Source of the DNA: JAYEPK01 sp048569615
GTDB lineage: Archaea > Thermoplasmatota > Penumbrarchaeia > Penumbrarchaeales > Penumbrarchaeaceae
Length of the DNA stretch: 64,000 nt
Reading direction: 5' to 3'
Assembly (NCBI GenBank): GCA_048569615.1
Contig: JBLIRK010000009.1
Coordinates: 1 to 64,000, forward strand
Shown in pieces: positions 1 to 8,004 of this stretch. A program made the position numbers and the translations under genes. The notes beneath the pieces were generated by a model. It ran no database searches. It was not told where the DNA came from and was given only the letters and a program-made list of their open reading frames with translations. The number at the start of each line of letters is the position of its first letter. Position 1 is the first letter of the stretch.

Positions 1-105
1 CGAAAAGATATATATAAATAAAACTTGCCTTTGATTTTCTAAAAATGGAGACATTATAATTATATTTTGAGTTCAGGTTAAAACTGAGAGTTATAACGGG
101 GGATA

Positions 106-279
106 CTATATTTCGGAAACACCCCTTTTTACAGGATACCTTAAAAGAATGATGCGTCTCGATTCAAAATCAGTGTCCAACGTCCCGAAGCTGCCGATGG
201 AATCGAGGTCGCGGAGCATTGTGCTTCGCTCTACCTCGAGTTTTTCTTCCCTAAGGGATATGGGACGATGTTCTTTCAC
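106..279 (-). CDS. possible small hypothetical protein (57 aa)
   Basis: A GTG-started frame of 57 codons on the minus strand. The string AGAGGT lies 7 bases before the GTG, a plausible ribosome binding site. The product would be charged and soluble (rich in Glu, Arg, Leu), with no membrane segment or motif I recognise. It is the only stretch of the first kilobase with coding-like composition; its surroundings are very AT-rich. It could be a real small gene, a remnant of a larger gene, or chance. Confidence 0.3.
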   Translation of the reverse strand: MKEHRPISLREEKLEVERSTMLRDLDSIGSFGTLDTDFESRRIILLRYPVKRGVSEI

Positions 280-1050
280 GAGTATACCTCTGGATATAAT
301 CCGAGAATGGGATTAAAATCTAATACATTAGGTCTTATTTAAATCATTCCCTTATTTTGTAATTATTTGAATGAAGTATATGGACAATTAGTTTGTAATA
401 TAATTTGGATAATTGTCGATATTTGTACATAAATTATATCTCATTTATTCCCGATTCTGTTCTTTCCTTCAAATATTCAATATTAAGTTTATTAATATTC
501 TCTTTAGCTTTCATTTAAAAAAAAAGTTCACTTGGATTTGAATTGCTGCAATTTTTTATTGCATCCGCTGGATAGGCTGACACTTCCATCATCTGAAGTT
601 AAAAAAAAACTTCATCAGTTCATCGACAGCCCCGATCAATTTTTACCCCTGCTGGCCTAGGCTATTCAACGTACGTTGTATATTTAAGGGTTTTCTGCAT
701 TATTCCTATTTTTCATAATTACTTGAAAAACAGATATATTCCATATTATTATATTGTTTTTCGTGGAAATAGTCATAGAGAGTATTCAGCGGTATATTGA
801 TGGAAAAAATCCCATGTGAAAACTGACAGAATGAACTTTTTCCGGAGATGAAAAACATGTACAATGTTAGTGACAGAGGGATAGGGACATACATAGGTTT
901 TAAAAAAATTATGGGTTTTCGGACAATAGTGGTATATTGTGTGCATCTCGCGATAATTTTTAAAAGGATGAAGTATATAGTGTACAGGTGCCAAAGCTCC
1001 CCACACACGATAGCCGATGCGATTACTACTCGTTTAGAGGAAGGTTAACG
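280..1050. other. AT-rich region without a convincing gene
   Basis: About 770 bases of low-GC sequence. Open frames here are short and rich in Phe, Tyr, Ile and Lys, and I do not regard them as genes. Two perfect small inverted repeats are visible: TGCAAT/ATTGCA around five T (547-563) and TGAAGTT/AACTTCA around seven A (594-614). They could be transcription ends or regulatory hairpins. A TATA-like string near 970-980 may serve the pilin-like gene at 1073. Confidence 0.5.
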
Positions 1051-1072
1051 ATCCTGCAGACGGAGGGATTCG

Positions 1073-1600
1073 ATGAAGAAGGTATTTAGAGACGATGAGG
1101 GCTCATCCGTGGTCATAGCGACCCTTCTTCTAGTTTCACTCACGGTTCTCATGGCCGGTGCGCTTTACCTCATCTCCGTGCAATACACCGACATGGATGA
1201 AAACACCCCTGAGATAATGAACATAAAGGTTTCCATCAGCTCTATGGGCATAACGGAGTTAGATGGCTCTGGCTCCGAGACGGGGCTTTTCTATTCGGCA
1301 CTGATCATCGAGAACCGCGAAGGTGTGATCGATTGGAGCGAATATCGGATAACCGTTGCCAGCGAACAGGTGTTCTCTGTTCCGTCTGACACATTGCAGA
1401 GAAGCGATGTGCCCGATGCCAGCGACGATCCGGCCCCCCATAATTCCGGAAGAACATCCGCCGGCGGTGCACAGTATTTCACAGAGGAGGACTATAGGAG
1501 CGACTTCCACCCCTTGACAAAGGGGAGCACATACCTTGTCCGTATAATCAATGTCAACAGGAATGCCGTTGTGTGGGTTGACGATGTCAGATGTGTCTGA
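1073..1600 (+). CDS. archaeal pilin-like membrane protein
   Basis: A 175-residue protein with an N-terminal layout typical of archaeal type IV pilins: a short charged leader (MKKVFRDDEG), then a hydrophobic helix of about 22 residues starting SSVVIATLLLVSLTVLMAG. The rest is a polar, beta-rich extracellular domain. GGAGG lies just before the ATG and fixes the start. The residue set around a possible signal-peptidase cut (E-G|S-S) departs slightly from the usual archaeal consensus, so processing is uncertain. It stands alone, convergent with the HicB-like gene, away from the four-gene pilin-like operon at 9.4-24 kb. It may be a minor pilin or a simple membrane-anchored surface protein. Confidence 0.7.
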   Translation: MKKVFRDDEGSSVVIATLLLVSLTVLMAGALYLISVQYTDMDENTPEIMNIKVSISSMGITELDGSGSETGLFYSALIIENREGVIDWSEYRITVASEQVFSVPSDTLQRSDVPDASDDPAPHNSGRTSAGGAQYFTEEDYRSDFHPLTKGSTYLVRIINVNRNAVVWVDDVRCV

Positions 1601-1652
1601 GATCAAATAAATACCCATCGATTGTTTTAAAAAAATGGACATTCCATCAGGA

Positions 1653-1835
1653 TCAGGTGTTGACGTTGTCCTTGACCACGAGAGGGTCAACTATGGACTT
1701 GGTCCATCTGTGCAGGATCTCCAGGGCTTTCTTTTGATCGCTGGATCTAAGGGATAATCCGATCTCCGGACAGGTTGCCTGATACTTCCCACCCTTTTTA
1801 TCTACGATAGCTGTGAACTCAAGGGCATCGTCCAT
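1653..1835 (-). CDS. orphan HicB-like small protein
   Basis: A 60-residue protein with the HicB-like fold pattern: a first strand (LEFTAIVDKK), the hallmark Y-x-A-x-C-P-E-I-G-L strand, and a C-terminal helix with ALEIL. HicB proteins are antitoxins of HicA mRNA interferases. No HicA-like dsRNA-binding partner (GSHxxY-type) is visible on either side, so this is an orphan or a standalone regulator. There is no added C-terminal DNA-binding domain. A TATA box (CTATATATAAG) is centred about 26 bases before the ATG, so the mRNA is probably leaderless. A palindrome lies directly upstream, and the second HicB-like gene at 3.9 kb has the same arrangement. Confidence 0.75.
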   Translation of the reverse strand: MDDALEFTAIVDKKGGKYQATCPEIGLSLRSSDQKKALEILHRWTKSIVDPLVVKDNVNT

Positions 1836-1855
1836 GAAGTCAAATCCTGAACCTG

Positions 1856-1896
1856 CTTATATATAGTTGATGGCAAACATTATCATTTATGATAAT
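1856..1896 (-). promoter_or_regulatory. TATA box and upstream palindrome of first hicB-like gene
   Basis: The TATA box is at about 1856-1868. About 25 bp upstream of it lies an 18-bp perfect palindrome, ATTATCAT-TT-ATGATAAT (1879-1896). The same ATTATC...GATAAT half-sites sit at the same distance from the TATA box of the second hicB-like gene. The palindrome begins two bases after the glycosyltransferase stop, so a role at that transcript's 3' end is an alternative. Confidence 0.5.
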
Positions 1897-1897
1897 C

Positions 1898-2824
1898 TCA
1901 TTTTGAACGTTCGATGATCTCCAGGACTATCTTGAAAATACGGTCCGATATCCTGTTCAGACCGGAGAGCATGATGGCGGAAAACATGAAGAAGCTTCCG
2001 ACGATTATCAACGATGCTACCACGTAAAGCACCCCAAGTGGAAGGAGAGGCTCGTTGGGATAGGACATCCTTCCCCAGATGACTATGCCGAAGGTCAAAA
2101 AGTAGAAAATGAAGGACATGCTGCCGAAGAACCTCCCGGGCTTGTTGAGCCTCATGACCCGGAGAGCTCTTCCCAGGACACTCAACCCATGTGTAAAAGG
2201 CCCCTGTGTGCTTCTGTCCTCTATGTTGTGATAGGAAGCCTTGATCCCGACCTCGATCCATTGAAATCCCGCCTTGTCGGCCAGTGCTATCATCTCGCTT
2301 TCCACCGCGAAGCCCGTTTCCATGGACTGAAGGAACGAGGGTACGGTCCTCATATGGAATGCCCTGAAACCGGATTGAGAATCCCTTATGAATTTGGATA
2401 GCGAAAGCGAGGTTGTTGTCGAAAGCACCCAATTTCCAAGAACCCTATGGATGGGCATCTCGCTCAGGCCTTCCTCGTGGAGCCATCTGGATCCGACTGT
2501 TATGTCAGCCTCATCCCTGATGATTGGCTTTAACAGGTCGGGGATCGCATCCGGATCATGCTGTCCGTCACCATCCAGGAAGACAATGATATCATACTTG
2601 TTCCGGTCGGCCCATTTCAAGGCGGTCAGCATGGCCTCACCCTTACCGCGGTTCACCTCATGGCGGATAACCTCTGCCCCGGCGAGTTTGGCGATTAGAG
2701 CGGTTTTATCCGAAGAGCCGTCGTCAACAACGAGCACCGTATCTACATGTTTCTTCGCCAGAGTTACGACCGAGCCTATGGCGGTCCTCTCGTTCCTTGC
2801 CGGTATTGCAGCCAAGACCCTCAT
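1898..2824 (-). CDS. family 2 glycosyltransferase, dolichyl-phosphate mannose synthase-like
   Basis: A 308-residue GT-A enzyme. It shows the N-terminal nucleotide-binding strand (LAAIPARNE), VVDDGSSDKT near residue 33, and the metal-binding D-x-D as FLDGDG near 82-87, followed by QHDPDAI. GSRW and the acceptor region with DSQSGFRAF are also present. Two hydrophobic segments near 235-257 and 265-290 anchor it. The family moves a sugar from a nucleotide donor to polyprenyl phosphate at the inner face of the membrane, feeding glycoprotein or lipid glycosylation; the sugar cannot be read from sequence. GAGG before the ATG supports the start. It follows a degenerate paralogue by 10 bases, probably in one operon. 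Confidence 0.85.
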   Translation of the reverse strand: MRVLAAIPARNERTAIGSVVTLAKKHVDTVLVVDDGSSDKTALIAKLAGAEVIRHEVNRGKGEAMLTALKWADRNKYDIIVFLDGDGQHDPDAIPDLLKPIIRDEADITVGSRWLHEEGLSEMPIHRVLGNWVLSTTTSLSLSKFIRDSQSGFRAFHMRTVPSFLQSMETGFAVESEMIALADKAGFQWIEVGIKASYHNIEDRSTQGPFTHGLSVLGRALRVMRLNKPGRFFGSMSFIFYFLTFGIVIWGRMSYPNEPLLPLGVLYVVASLIIVGSFFMFSAIMLSGLNRISDRIFKIVLEIIERSK

Positions 2825-2834
2825 TCTTCTTCCT

Positions 2835-3683
2835 CTATTCCACCCACTTCTTCATAGCCTCCAGTCTCTCGACCAGAGTATTGAGGGCGTTCAGCATCAG
2901 TCCTGCCACCATGAAGAAACCACCGATCATGACAAGGGCGACGGTCATGAACGCTGGGAAGTAGTTCAGATATCCGTTTTCATAGAAGAAATCCACGGTA
3001 TAGAAACCGGAAGTGATCGCAAGGAGAAGGATGCCCATCCCAACAGATCCGTAGAATGTCAGGGGATGATGCCTCATTAGGAAGGTCAGCATCTCCAAGG
3101 GGGACCTCCTGAAACCCTTCATCAGTTTCCTCCTCTGTCTCTTGGATGCTATGGATACCCTTTCATCCACTGCTAGGATCTCGAAGTTCTCCTTGTGTGC
3201 CAGTTCCGACAGCTTCTTCTCGATGTCCATCTCGATATTTCCACCGACCATTCCAAGCAGGTCCTTGTCGATGGCCCAGCACCCAAGTCCGGACCTTCCT
3301 TCGAGTGGTTTGATATAGGCCGAGGCAAACCGCTCCTCCTCGCTTATGCTCTTCGATATCAGGCTTATCGCATCATCTGCATTGTTTCCTCCGATCAGGT
3401 CCAGTATAACGATCGTATCGGCCTTGGATTTCTTGCCCAGGTCCATTGCGGTCATTGCCACCTCTTCCCAGTCGGTGGGTTCCTTCATCCTTAGAACCTT
3501 GGCACCGGTCTCTTTTACTATCTTCTTGGATCTGTCGGCGGACCAGTTGTCCAGATACATGATGTTCGGATTGGTCTTTATCCTCTCCCGAAGGTAATAT
3601 TCGAGGGCCAGAACCGTGGACCCTATCTGGAGTTCGGAGTTCATTCCGAGGATGAGAACGAATACACGTTTCTTCCTGACCAT
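2835..3683 (-). CDS. degenerate GT2-like membrane protein (pseudo-glycosyltransferase)
   Basis: A 282-residue protein whose blocks align with the neighbouring active enzyme: DNWSADRSKK for DGSSDKT, TGAKVLRMKEP for AGAEVIRHEVN, and TIVILDLIGGNNADDAI for IIVFLDGDGQHDPDAI. The metal-binding D-x-D is therefore lost (D95-L-I). Both C-terminal membrane helices and the amphipathic tail (ALNTLVERLE) are kept. I start it at the seventh codon of a longer open frame because GGTGGG lies a few bases before that ATG. It precedes the active enzyme in the same operon and could be a regulatory or scaffolding partner, or an enzyme with altered chemistry. Confidence 0.7.
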   Translation of the reverse strand: MVRKKRVFVLILGMNSELQIGSTVLALEYYLRERIKTNPNIMYLDNWSADRSKKIVKETGAKVLRMKEPTDWEEVAMTAMDLGKKSKADTIVILDLIGGNNADDAISLISKSISEEERFASAYIKPLEGRSGLGCWAIDKDLLGMVGGNIEMDIEKKLSELAHKENFEILAVDERVSIASKRQRRKLMKGFRRSPLEMLTFLMRHHPLTFYGSVGMGILLLAITSGFYTVDFFYENGYLNYFPAFMTVALVMIGGFFMVAGLMLNALNTLVERLEAMKKWVE

Positions 3684-3878
3684 TCTTCCCACCAGTATCA
3701 TTTGTTATGTGGATCATCTGTATAATTTGAATTGATAATATCCTTTGCCGTAATAAAAGGATTGCCCACATTTTTATTTTTATCCGTTAATTATTATGAT
3801 CAGATATCAAGAGGGTTTAGTTTGACACAGATCACAAAATGAATGTCTTCACTTGTTTCTTCAAACAACTGCAATCTT

Positions 3879-4064
3879 TCAGGTAAGTCCGTTGTCATCG
3901 ATGATGGACCCAACAAGAAGGTTGTAGGTCTTTCTTTTCAGCTCCTCGACCGCCTCTTCTTCGCTCAAGCCTTCCCCGCATAGACCGAGTTCGGGACAGC
4001 TAGCCAAGAAGATTCCCCTCTCATCCCGCTTTATCCTGGTGTTCATCTCCAGCTGGACCTTCAT
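3879..4064 (-). CDS. orphan HicB-like small protein, second copy
   Basis: A 61-residue protein with the HicB-like fold: IKRDERGIFLASCPELGLCGEG, then a helix SEEEAVEELKRKTYNLL. It shares the Cys-Pro-Glu-Leu/Ile-Gly-Leu hallmark with the copy at 1.7 kb but is otherwise divergent. No HicA toxin gene adjoins it. A longer frame begins at 4085, but the TATA box (GTTTATATTC, about 4087-4094) lies only 26 bases before the ATG at 4064, so transcription would start at that ATG and the mRNA would be leaderless. The protein lacks a visible DNA-binding extension. Confidence 0.7.
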   Translation of the reverse strand: MKVQLEMNTRIKRDERGIFLASCPELGLCGEGLSEEEAVEELKRKTYNLLVGSIIDDNGLT

Positions 4065-4086
4065 CACTATCACACCGTTTTCCATG

Positions 4087-4121
4087 AATATAAACAGGAC
4101 CGCCTCATTATCAATGATAAT
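4087..4121 (-). promoter_or_regulatory. TATA box and upstream palindrome of second hicB-like gene
   Basis: TATA box at about 4087-4094 and, about 24 bp upstream, a 15-bp perfect palindrome ATTATC-AAT-GATAAT (4107-4121). Half-sites and distance to the TATA box match those at the first hicB-like gene, though the spacer is 3 rather than 6 bases. It also lies shortly after the stop of the cupin gene. Confidence 0.45.
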
Positions 4122-4138
4122 AATTCCACTGCCAAATT

Positions 4139-4486
4139 CTAGGACCTTCCGAAGTCATCCTCGAATCTCTCTATATCATCCTCGCCGAAATAATCCCCCA
4201 TCTGGACCTCTACAATTCTCAAAGGCTCGTCCCCTGGATTTCCCACCCTGTGCTTCTGCATGTTTCCGATCCTGATAGTCTCTCCCTCCTTCAATTTCAT
4301 TGCCTCATCGTCAATGACGACCTCGGCGGATCCATCGGTTATGATCCAAACCTCGGACCTTCTGCCATGACGTTGATAGCTGAGCCTCATTCCGGGATCC
4401 AATTCCAGTATCTTCACTTTCATATCCGCGGAATCATAGAGCACCCAGTACCTTCCCCAGGGCCTTTCTTCGAAATCTGCTGCCAT
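4139..4486 (-). CDS. cupin, mannose-6-phosphate isomerase type II family
   Basis: A 115-residue single cupin domain matching the C-terminal cupin of type II phosphomannose isomerases. It has the opening ERPWGRYWVL, the metal-binding strand PGMRLSYQRHGRRSEVWIITDG with His and Glu ligands, the second motif with QKHRVGNPGDEPLRIVEVQMG, and the closing GEDDIERFEDDFGR. In bacteria this domain is usually fused to a GDP-mannose pyrophosphorylase; here it stands alone. It probably isomerises or binds a phosphorylated sugar such as mannose 6-phosphate, which would supply the nearby glycosyltransferase, but substrate is inferred. Confidence 0.8.
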   Translation of the reverse strand: MAADFEERPWGRYWVLYDSADMKVKILELDPGMRLSYQRHGRRSEVWIITDGSAEVVIDDEAMKLKEGETIRIGNMQKHRVGNPGDEPLRIVEVQMGDYFGEDDIERFEDDFGRS

Positions 4487-4586
4487 GACAATGCTACCTG
4501 TCTTCCTGTACGTTCATCTTTCTAAAAAAGACCTCCTATCAAGATGCAGACATTGGAATTAATTATATCAAAAAGCATTTAGGGAC

Positions 4587-5459
4587 ATGGAATGCCCCTT
4601 TTGCGGCGGCGGTATCATCATCAAGCACGGAAAAAGAAAAACAAAATCCGGACAGAGGCAGATCTATCTCTGTAAGGGATGCATATCGACATTCTCGCTC
4701 AATCCGATCAAGAATATCACAGCAGATCCTAAACTTGTTCTGAAAGCTCTCTCCATCTACAACCAGGGTTATTCCCTACAGCAGACCTCGAATATGCTGG
4801 AGCAGATCTACGGAGAGAGGGTTCCCAGGAACACCATCCATTATTGGATTAAAAGATACCAGGAGACCTTTACCTATCTGCATATCAGGGACAGGAACGA
4901 AAGGAAGATGCAGATTATCCACCGAAATATCCAAAATAAAATTTTCAGGCTCCATCTGAAAAAGCTGGAAAGGGTGAAGGCGGAGCATGAGATATTATTC
5001 AGGTTCCTGCACCGGATCGCGAGGGGAATAGAGAAGCCGAAGACCGATGCAAGACCGGTATGGGAGCTGATAAAAGAAGAGAATTCAGCCCTTCTTGACA
5101 GAAGGATGTTCATAGATAGAACGGAGAACCGTATTGCTTCCATTCTCAAGGATGAACAGAAAAGTGAGATTACGAGGTCGATACTGATCAACGACGGCAT
5201 CACTGTCTGCGAGAACCTCCCAATTTCGGCTTCCGAGTCAAAGGATCTTTACTTTTCCGGTTCCATAGACCTCCTCCAGATCGAGGGGGTAAAGGTAACG
5301 ATCCTGCTCCATTCCGCGGGAGAGCAGAACGAGGTCCTGCTTTTAAAAAAGCTTTTAGGGCTCGCAGGATGCCTAAAAGCCAAGATGGGAAGGAAGGGAA
5401 GGGACATATGGATCGGAGCATTTGATGAGAGCTCCACCTGGCTCATTCCGTTAAAATGA
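4587..5459 (+). CDS. zinc-ribbon/HTH protein with degenerate PD-(D/E)XK-like domain
   Basis: A 290-residue protein. Residues 1-37 form a zinc ribbon (CPFCGG...CKGC) of the kind found at the N-terminus of insertion-sequence transposases. Residues about 45-95 form a helix-turn-helix (YNQGYSLQQTSNML...VPRNTIHYWIKRY). The C-terminal part resembles the archaeal PD-(D/E)XK module found behind such N-termini: SGSIDLLQIEG, a following strand VKVTILLHSA, then a helix and the FDESSTWLIP ending. The acidic-x-Lys motif expected on that second strand (DYK in relatives as I remember them) is replaced by L-L-H, so nuclease activity is doubtful. A TATA box about 26 bases upstream makes it nearly leaderless. 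No inverted repeats or DDE domain mark it as a mobile element. Confidence 0.6.
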   Translation: MECPFCGGGIIIKHGKRKTKSGQRQIYLCKGCISTFSLNPIKNITADPKLVLKALSIYNQGYSLQQTSNMLEQIYGERVPRNTIHYWIKRYQETFTYLHIRDRNERKMQIIHRNIQNKIFRLHLKKLERVKAEHEILFRFLHRIARGIEKPKTDARPVWELIKEENSALLDRRMFIDRTENRIASILKDEQKSEITRSILINDGITVCENLPISASESKDLYFSGSIDLLQIEGVKVTILLHSAGEQNEVLLLKKLLGLAGCLKAKMGRKGRDIWIGAFDESSTWLIPLK

Positions 5460-5496
5460 AGGAAAATTAAAACTACACCAAGTTGTTCCTGTTCCC

Positions 5497-6663
5497 ATGC
5501 CAAGGAAGAGACCTTACAAGTTCACCTCGGAATCCGTGACCGAGGGGCACCCGGACAAGTTAGCGGATCAAATATCCGATGCCATACTCGATGCCATGCT
5601 GGAAGGTGACAGCGAGGCAAGGGTTGCGGTTGAGACCCTTGTGACGACCGGCATGGCACTCGTGGCAGGAGAGGTTACCACCGAGACATACGTGGAAGTC
5701 CCCAATGTGATAAAGGAGACCATAAAAAAAGTGGGGTACGACGATCCTAGCTTCGGATTCGACTGGGAATCCATTGCAGTGCTGACGGCCATCCACGCCC
5801 AATCCGACGATATCTCCATGGGAGTGGATGCAAACCGCGGCCTTCATACCGAGCAAGGCGCCGGTGACCAGGGTCTGATGTTCGGTTACGCATCCGACGA
5901 GACACCTGAACTGATGCCGATGCCGATTTCCCTCGCCCACAAGCTCACCATGAGGCTTGCCGAGGTCAGAAAGAAGGGCTTGATCGATTATCTTGGACCG
6001 GACGGTAAATCACAGGTGACGGTCAACTACCAGGATGGGAGCCCCCAGGACATAAATGCCATAGTCATCGCGGCCCAGCATAGGGATGGCATCCCCTATG
6101 AGACGATCAGGGGCGATATCAGGGAAAAGGTGATCGGTGCTGTGATCCCCGAACACATGATTACCGAACAGACAAGGATAATGGTCAATGAGACCGGCAA
6201 GTTCGTCCAGGGTGGACCCTCCGCCGATACGGGGCTTACCGGCAGAAAGATAATAGTGGATACCTACGGAGGAGTGGGATCTCACGGAGGAGGCGCTTTC
6301 TCGGGGAAGGATCCGTCCAAGGTAGATAGATCGGGCTCCTATACTGCCAGGTACATTGCCAAGAACATTGTCAAGGCGGGCCTTGCGAGGAAGGCCGAGG
6401 TACAGATTGCATATGCCATAGGTGTTGCACAACCAGTTTCCGTGATGGTCGATACTTTTCACACCAATACCATACCTGAGGAGGATATCGAGGAGCTCGT
6501 CATCAGGAAATTCGACATGCGCCCCCAGGCGATGATCGAGCATCTGAAGCTGAAGAATCCAATTTACAAGAAGACCGCCGCCTACGGACATTTCGGCAGG
6601 GAACTACCGGAGTTCACATGGGAGAAGTGCGATATGGTCGATGAGCTACAAAGGGATCTGTGA
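5497..6663 (+). CDS. metK: S-adenosylmethionine synthetase, bacterial/eukaryotic type
   Basis: A 388-residue enzyme that makes S-adenosylmethionine from ATP and methionine. Visible signatures are GHPDK at residues 17-21, the hexapeptide-containing GAGDQGLMFGYA, and the phosphate-loop-like GGGAFSGKDPSKVDRS; the C-terminus keeps AAYGHFGR. Length is normal for the bacterial and eukaryotic family. Most archaea instead carry a divergent archaeal-type synthetase, so this copy suggests transfer at some point. An AT-rich TATA-like string at about 5461-5474 lies 26 bases before the ATG and no SD is seen, so the mRNA is probably leaderless. The next gene, ahcY, overlaps its stop codon: the two form a methyl-cycle operon. 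Confidence 0.95.
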   Translation: MPRKRPYKFTSESVTEGHPDKLADQISDAILDAMLEGDSEARVAVETLVTTGMALVAGEVTTETYVEVPNVIKETIKKVGYDDPSFGFDWESIAVLTAIHAQSDDISMGVDANRGLHTEQGAGDQGLMFGYASDETPELMPMPISLAHKLTMRLAEVRKKGLIDYLGPDGKSQVTVNYQDGSPQDINAIVIAAQHRDGIPYETIRGDIREKVIGAVIPEHMITEQTRIMVNETGKFVQGGPSADTGLTGRKIIVDTYGGVGSHGGGAFSGKDPSKVDRSGSYTARYIAKNIVKAGLARKAEVQIAYAIGVAQPVSVMVDTFHTNTIPEEDIEELVIRKFDMRPQAMIEHLKLKNPIYKKTAAYGHFGRELPEFTWEKCDMVDELQRDL

Positions 6664-7925
6664 GAGATATGAGATGGGATTTCTCGGATATCGAGAACCG
6701 GAATGAACTCATTATCCATGGAACGGCAAGGCTTGACTGGGCGCAGCGCCATATGCCGGTCCTTGAAGCACTTGGCAGGGAAATTGCAGAGAGAGGCGCC
6801 ATAAGAGGTATGAAGATAGCAATGGCCCTCCACACGGAGGCAAAAACGGGTGTTCTTGCCAGAAAACTTTCAGCTGCAGGTGCGAATATCAGGCTCGCCT
6901 CGTGCAATCCCCTTTCGACGGATGACAGGGTGGCCGCAGCCCTGCAGACCGAGGGGATCGAGGTAAAGGCCAGAAAAGGGATCGGAAGGGATGATTACTA
7001 TTCAGCCCTGAATTGGACCCTTGACATGGAGCCCGATATCATCATAGACGACGGGGGAGATCTGGTGAGGCTCCTGCATACGGAGAGAACGGAGCTTCTC
7101 CATAATATCCTGGGCGGATGCGAGGAAACCACAACGGGTGTGATCAGGCTCAGGGCCATGCAGAAGGACGGACGGTTGAAATTTCCCGTGATGGACGTTA
7201 ACGACTGCGCCATGAAACACCTCTTCGACAACAGGTTCGGCACCGGCCAGTCAACGCTCGATGGAATATTAAACGCCACTAACCTCACCATCGCAGGTAT
7301 GAGGATCACGGTATGCGGCTATGGTTGGTGCGGGAGGGGCATCGCTTCAAGATTGAAGGGGATGGGAGCGAACGTTACGGTTTCCGAAGTGGATCCGGTG
7401 AGGGCGGTGGAAGCTGCCATGGACGGATTCAATGTCCAGTCATTAGAGCTTTCCGCACCATCGGCGAACATGATAATAACGGCAACGGGATGCAAACACG
7501 TCGTCTCCAGTGAAGTGATAGATAACCTTCCCGATGGTTGTCTGCTTGCCAATTCGGGACATTTCGATAACGAGATCGATGTCGGATACCTGAGGACCCT
7601 CCCGTCATTTGCCGCCAGGGAGCACGTAACTGGGTATCATTTAGGGGAAAAAACGCTGTTCCTCCTTTCGGAAGGAAGACTGGTGAACCTCGCCGCCGGC
7701 CAGGGCCACCCCGTCGAGATAATGGACATGTCCTTTGCGATACAGGCGGCCGGGGTCGAGATCATAGCCCTCAAGGGAAGGGAGCTGCCTCCGGAAGTGA
7801 TACCATTCCCCGTGGAACTCGACCAGAGGATAGCGAGGTTGAAACTGACCTCCATGAACTACTCCACTTCCACGCTCACTGAGGACCAGAAAAAGTATTT
7901 GGAGAGCTGGACCGAAGGAACATAG
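6660..7925 (+). CDS. ahcY: S-adenosylhomocysteinase, archaeal/Thermotoga type
   Basis: A 421-residue cytosolic enzyme that splits S-adenosylhomocysteine to adenosine and homocysteine, removing the inhibitory product of methyl transfer. Conserved blocks include ASCNPLSTDDRVAAAL, EETTTGVIRLRAM, the catalytic Lys-Asp region LKFPVMDVNDC, NRFGTGQSTLDGI, the NAD-binding GYGWCGRG, and ANSGHFDNEIDV. It lacks the roughly 40-residue insert of the bacterial and eukaryotic form, as expected for the short type. The chosen GTG overlaps the metK stop in a GTGA arrangement; an ATG three codons later is possible. Confidence 0.93.
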   Translation: MRDMRWDFSDIENRNELIIHGTARLDWAQRHMPVLEALGREIAERGAIRGMKIAMALHTEAKTGVLARKLSAAGANIRLASCNPLSTDDRVAAALQTEGIEVKARKGIGRDDYYSALNWTLDMEPDIIIDDGGDLVRLLHTERTELLHNILGGCEETTTGVIRLRAMQKDGRLKFPVMDVNDCAMKHLFDNRFGTGQSTLDGILNATNLTIAGMRITVCGYGWCGRGIASRLKGMGANVTVSEVDPVRAVEAAMDGFNVQSLELSAPSANMIITATGCKHVVSSEVIDNLPDGCLLANSGHFDNEIDVGYLRTLPSFAAREHVTGYHLGEKTLFLLSEGRLVNLAAGQGHPVEIMDMSFAIQAAGVEIIALKGRELPPEVIPFPVELDQRIARLKLTSMNYSTSTLTEDQKKYLESWTEGT

Positions 7926-8004
7926 ATCTTTACACACACCCCCGATGAAAATTTTTATATTAGTTACCCCATGAATGGATAGTTCCCGTAGGGAGAGACC
8001 CGAA

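Noticed and set aside
706..1048. Short overlapping frames on both strands in the AT-rich region, including a plus-strand frame of 66 codons
   Set aside because: Composition follows the AT-rich background, no SD or family pattern, and the frames contradict one another.
2388..3080. A 230-codon plus-strand frame antisense to the glycosyltransferase pair
   Set aside because: It is a shadow: the minus-strand frames have clear GT2 motifs, and this one spans the junction of two real genes.
1600..4500. A complete HicAB toxin-antitoxin pair
   Set aside because: No HicA-like frame is found beside either HicB-like gene on either strand.
4587..5459. Calling the zinc-ribbon/HTH gene an active transposase or IS element
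   Set aside because: No DDE or HUH catalytic domain, and no terminal inverted repeats or target duplication seen.
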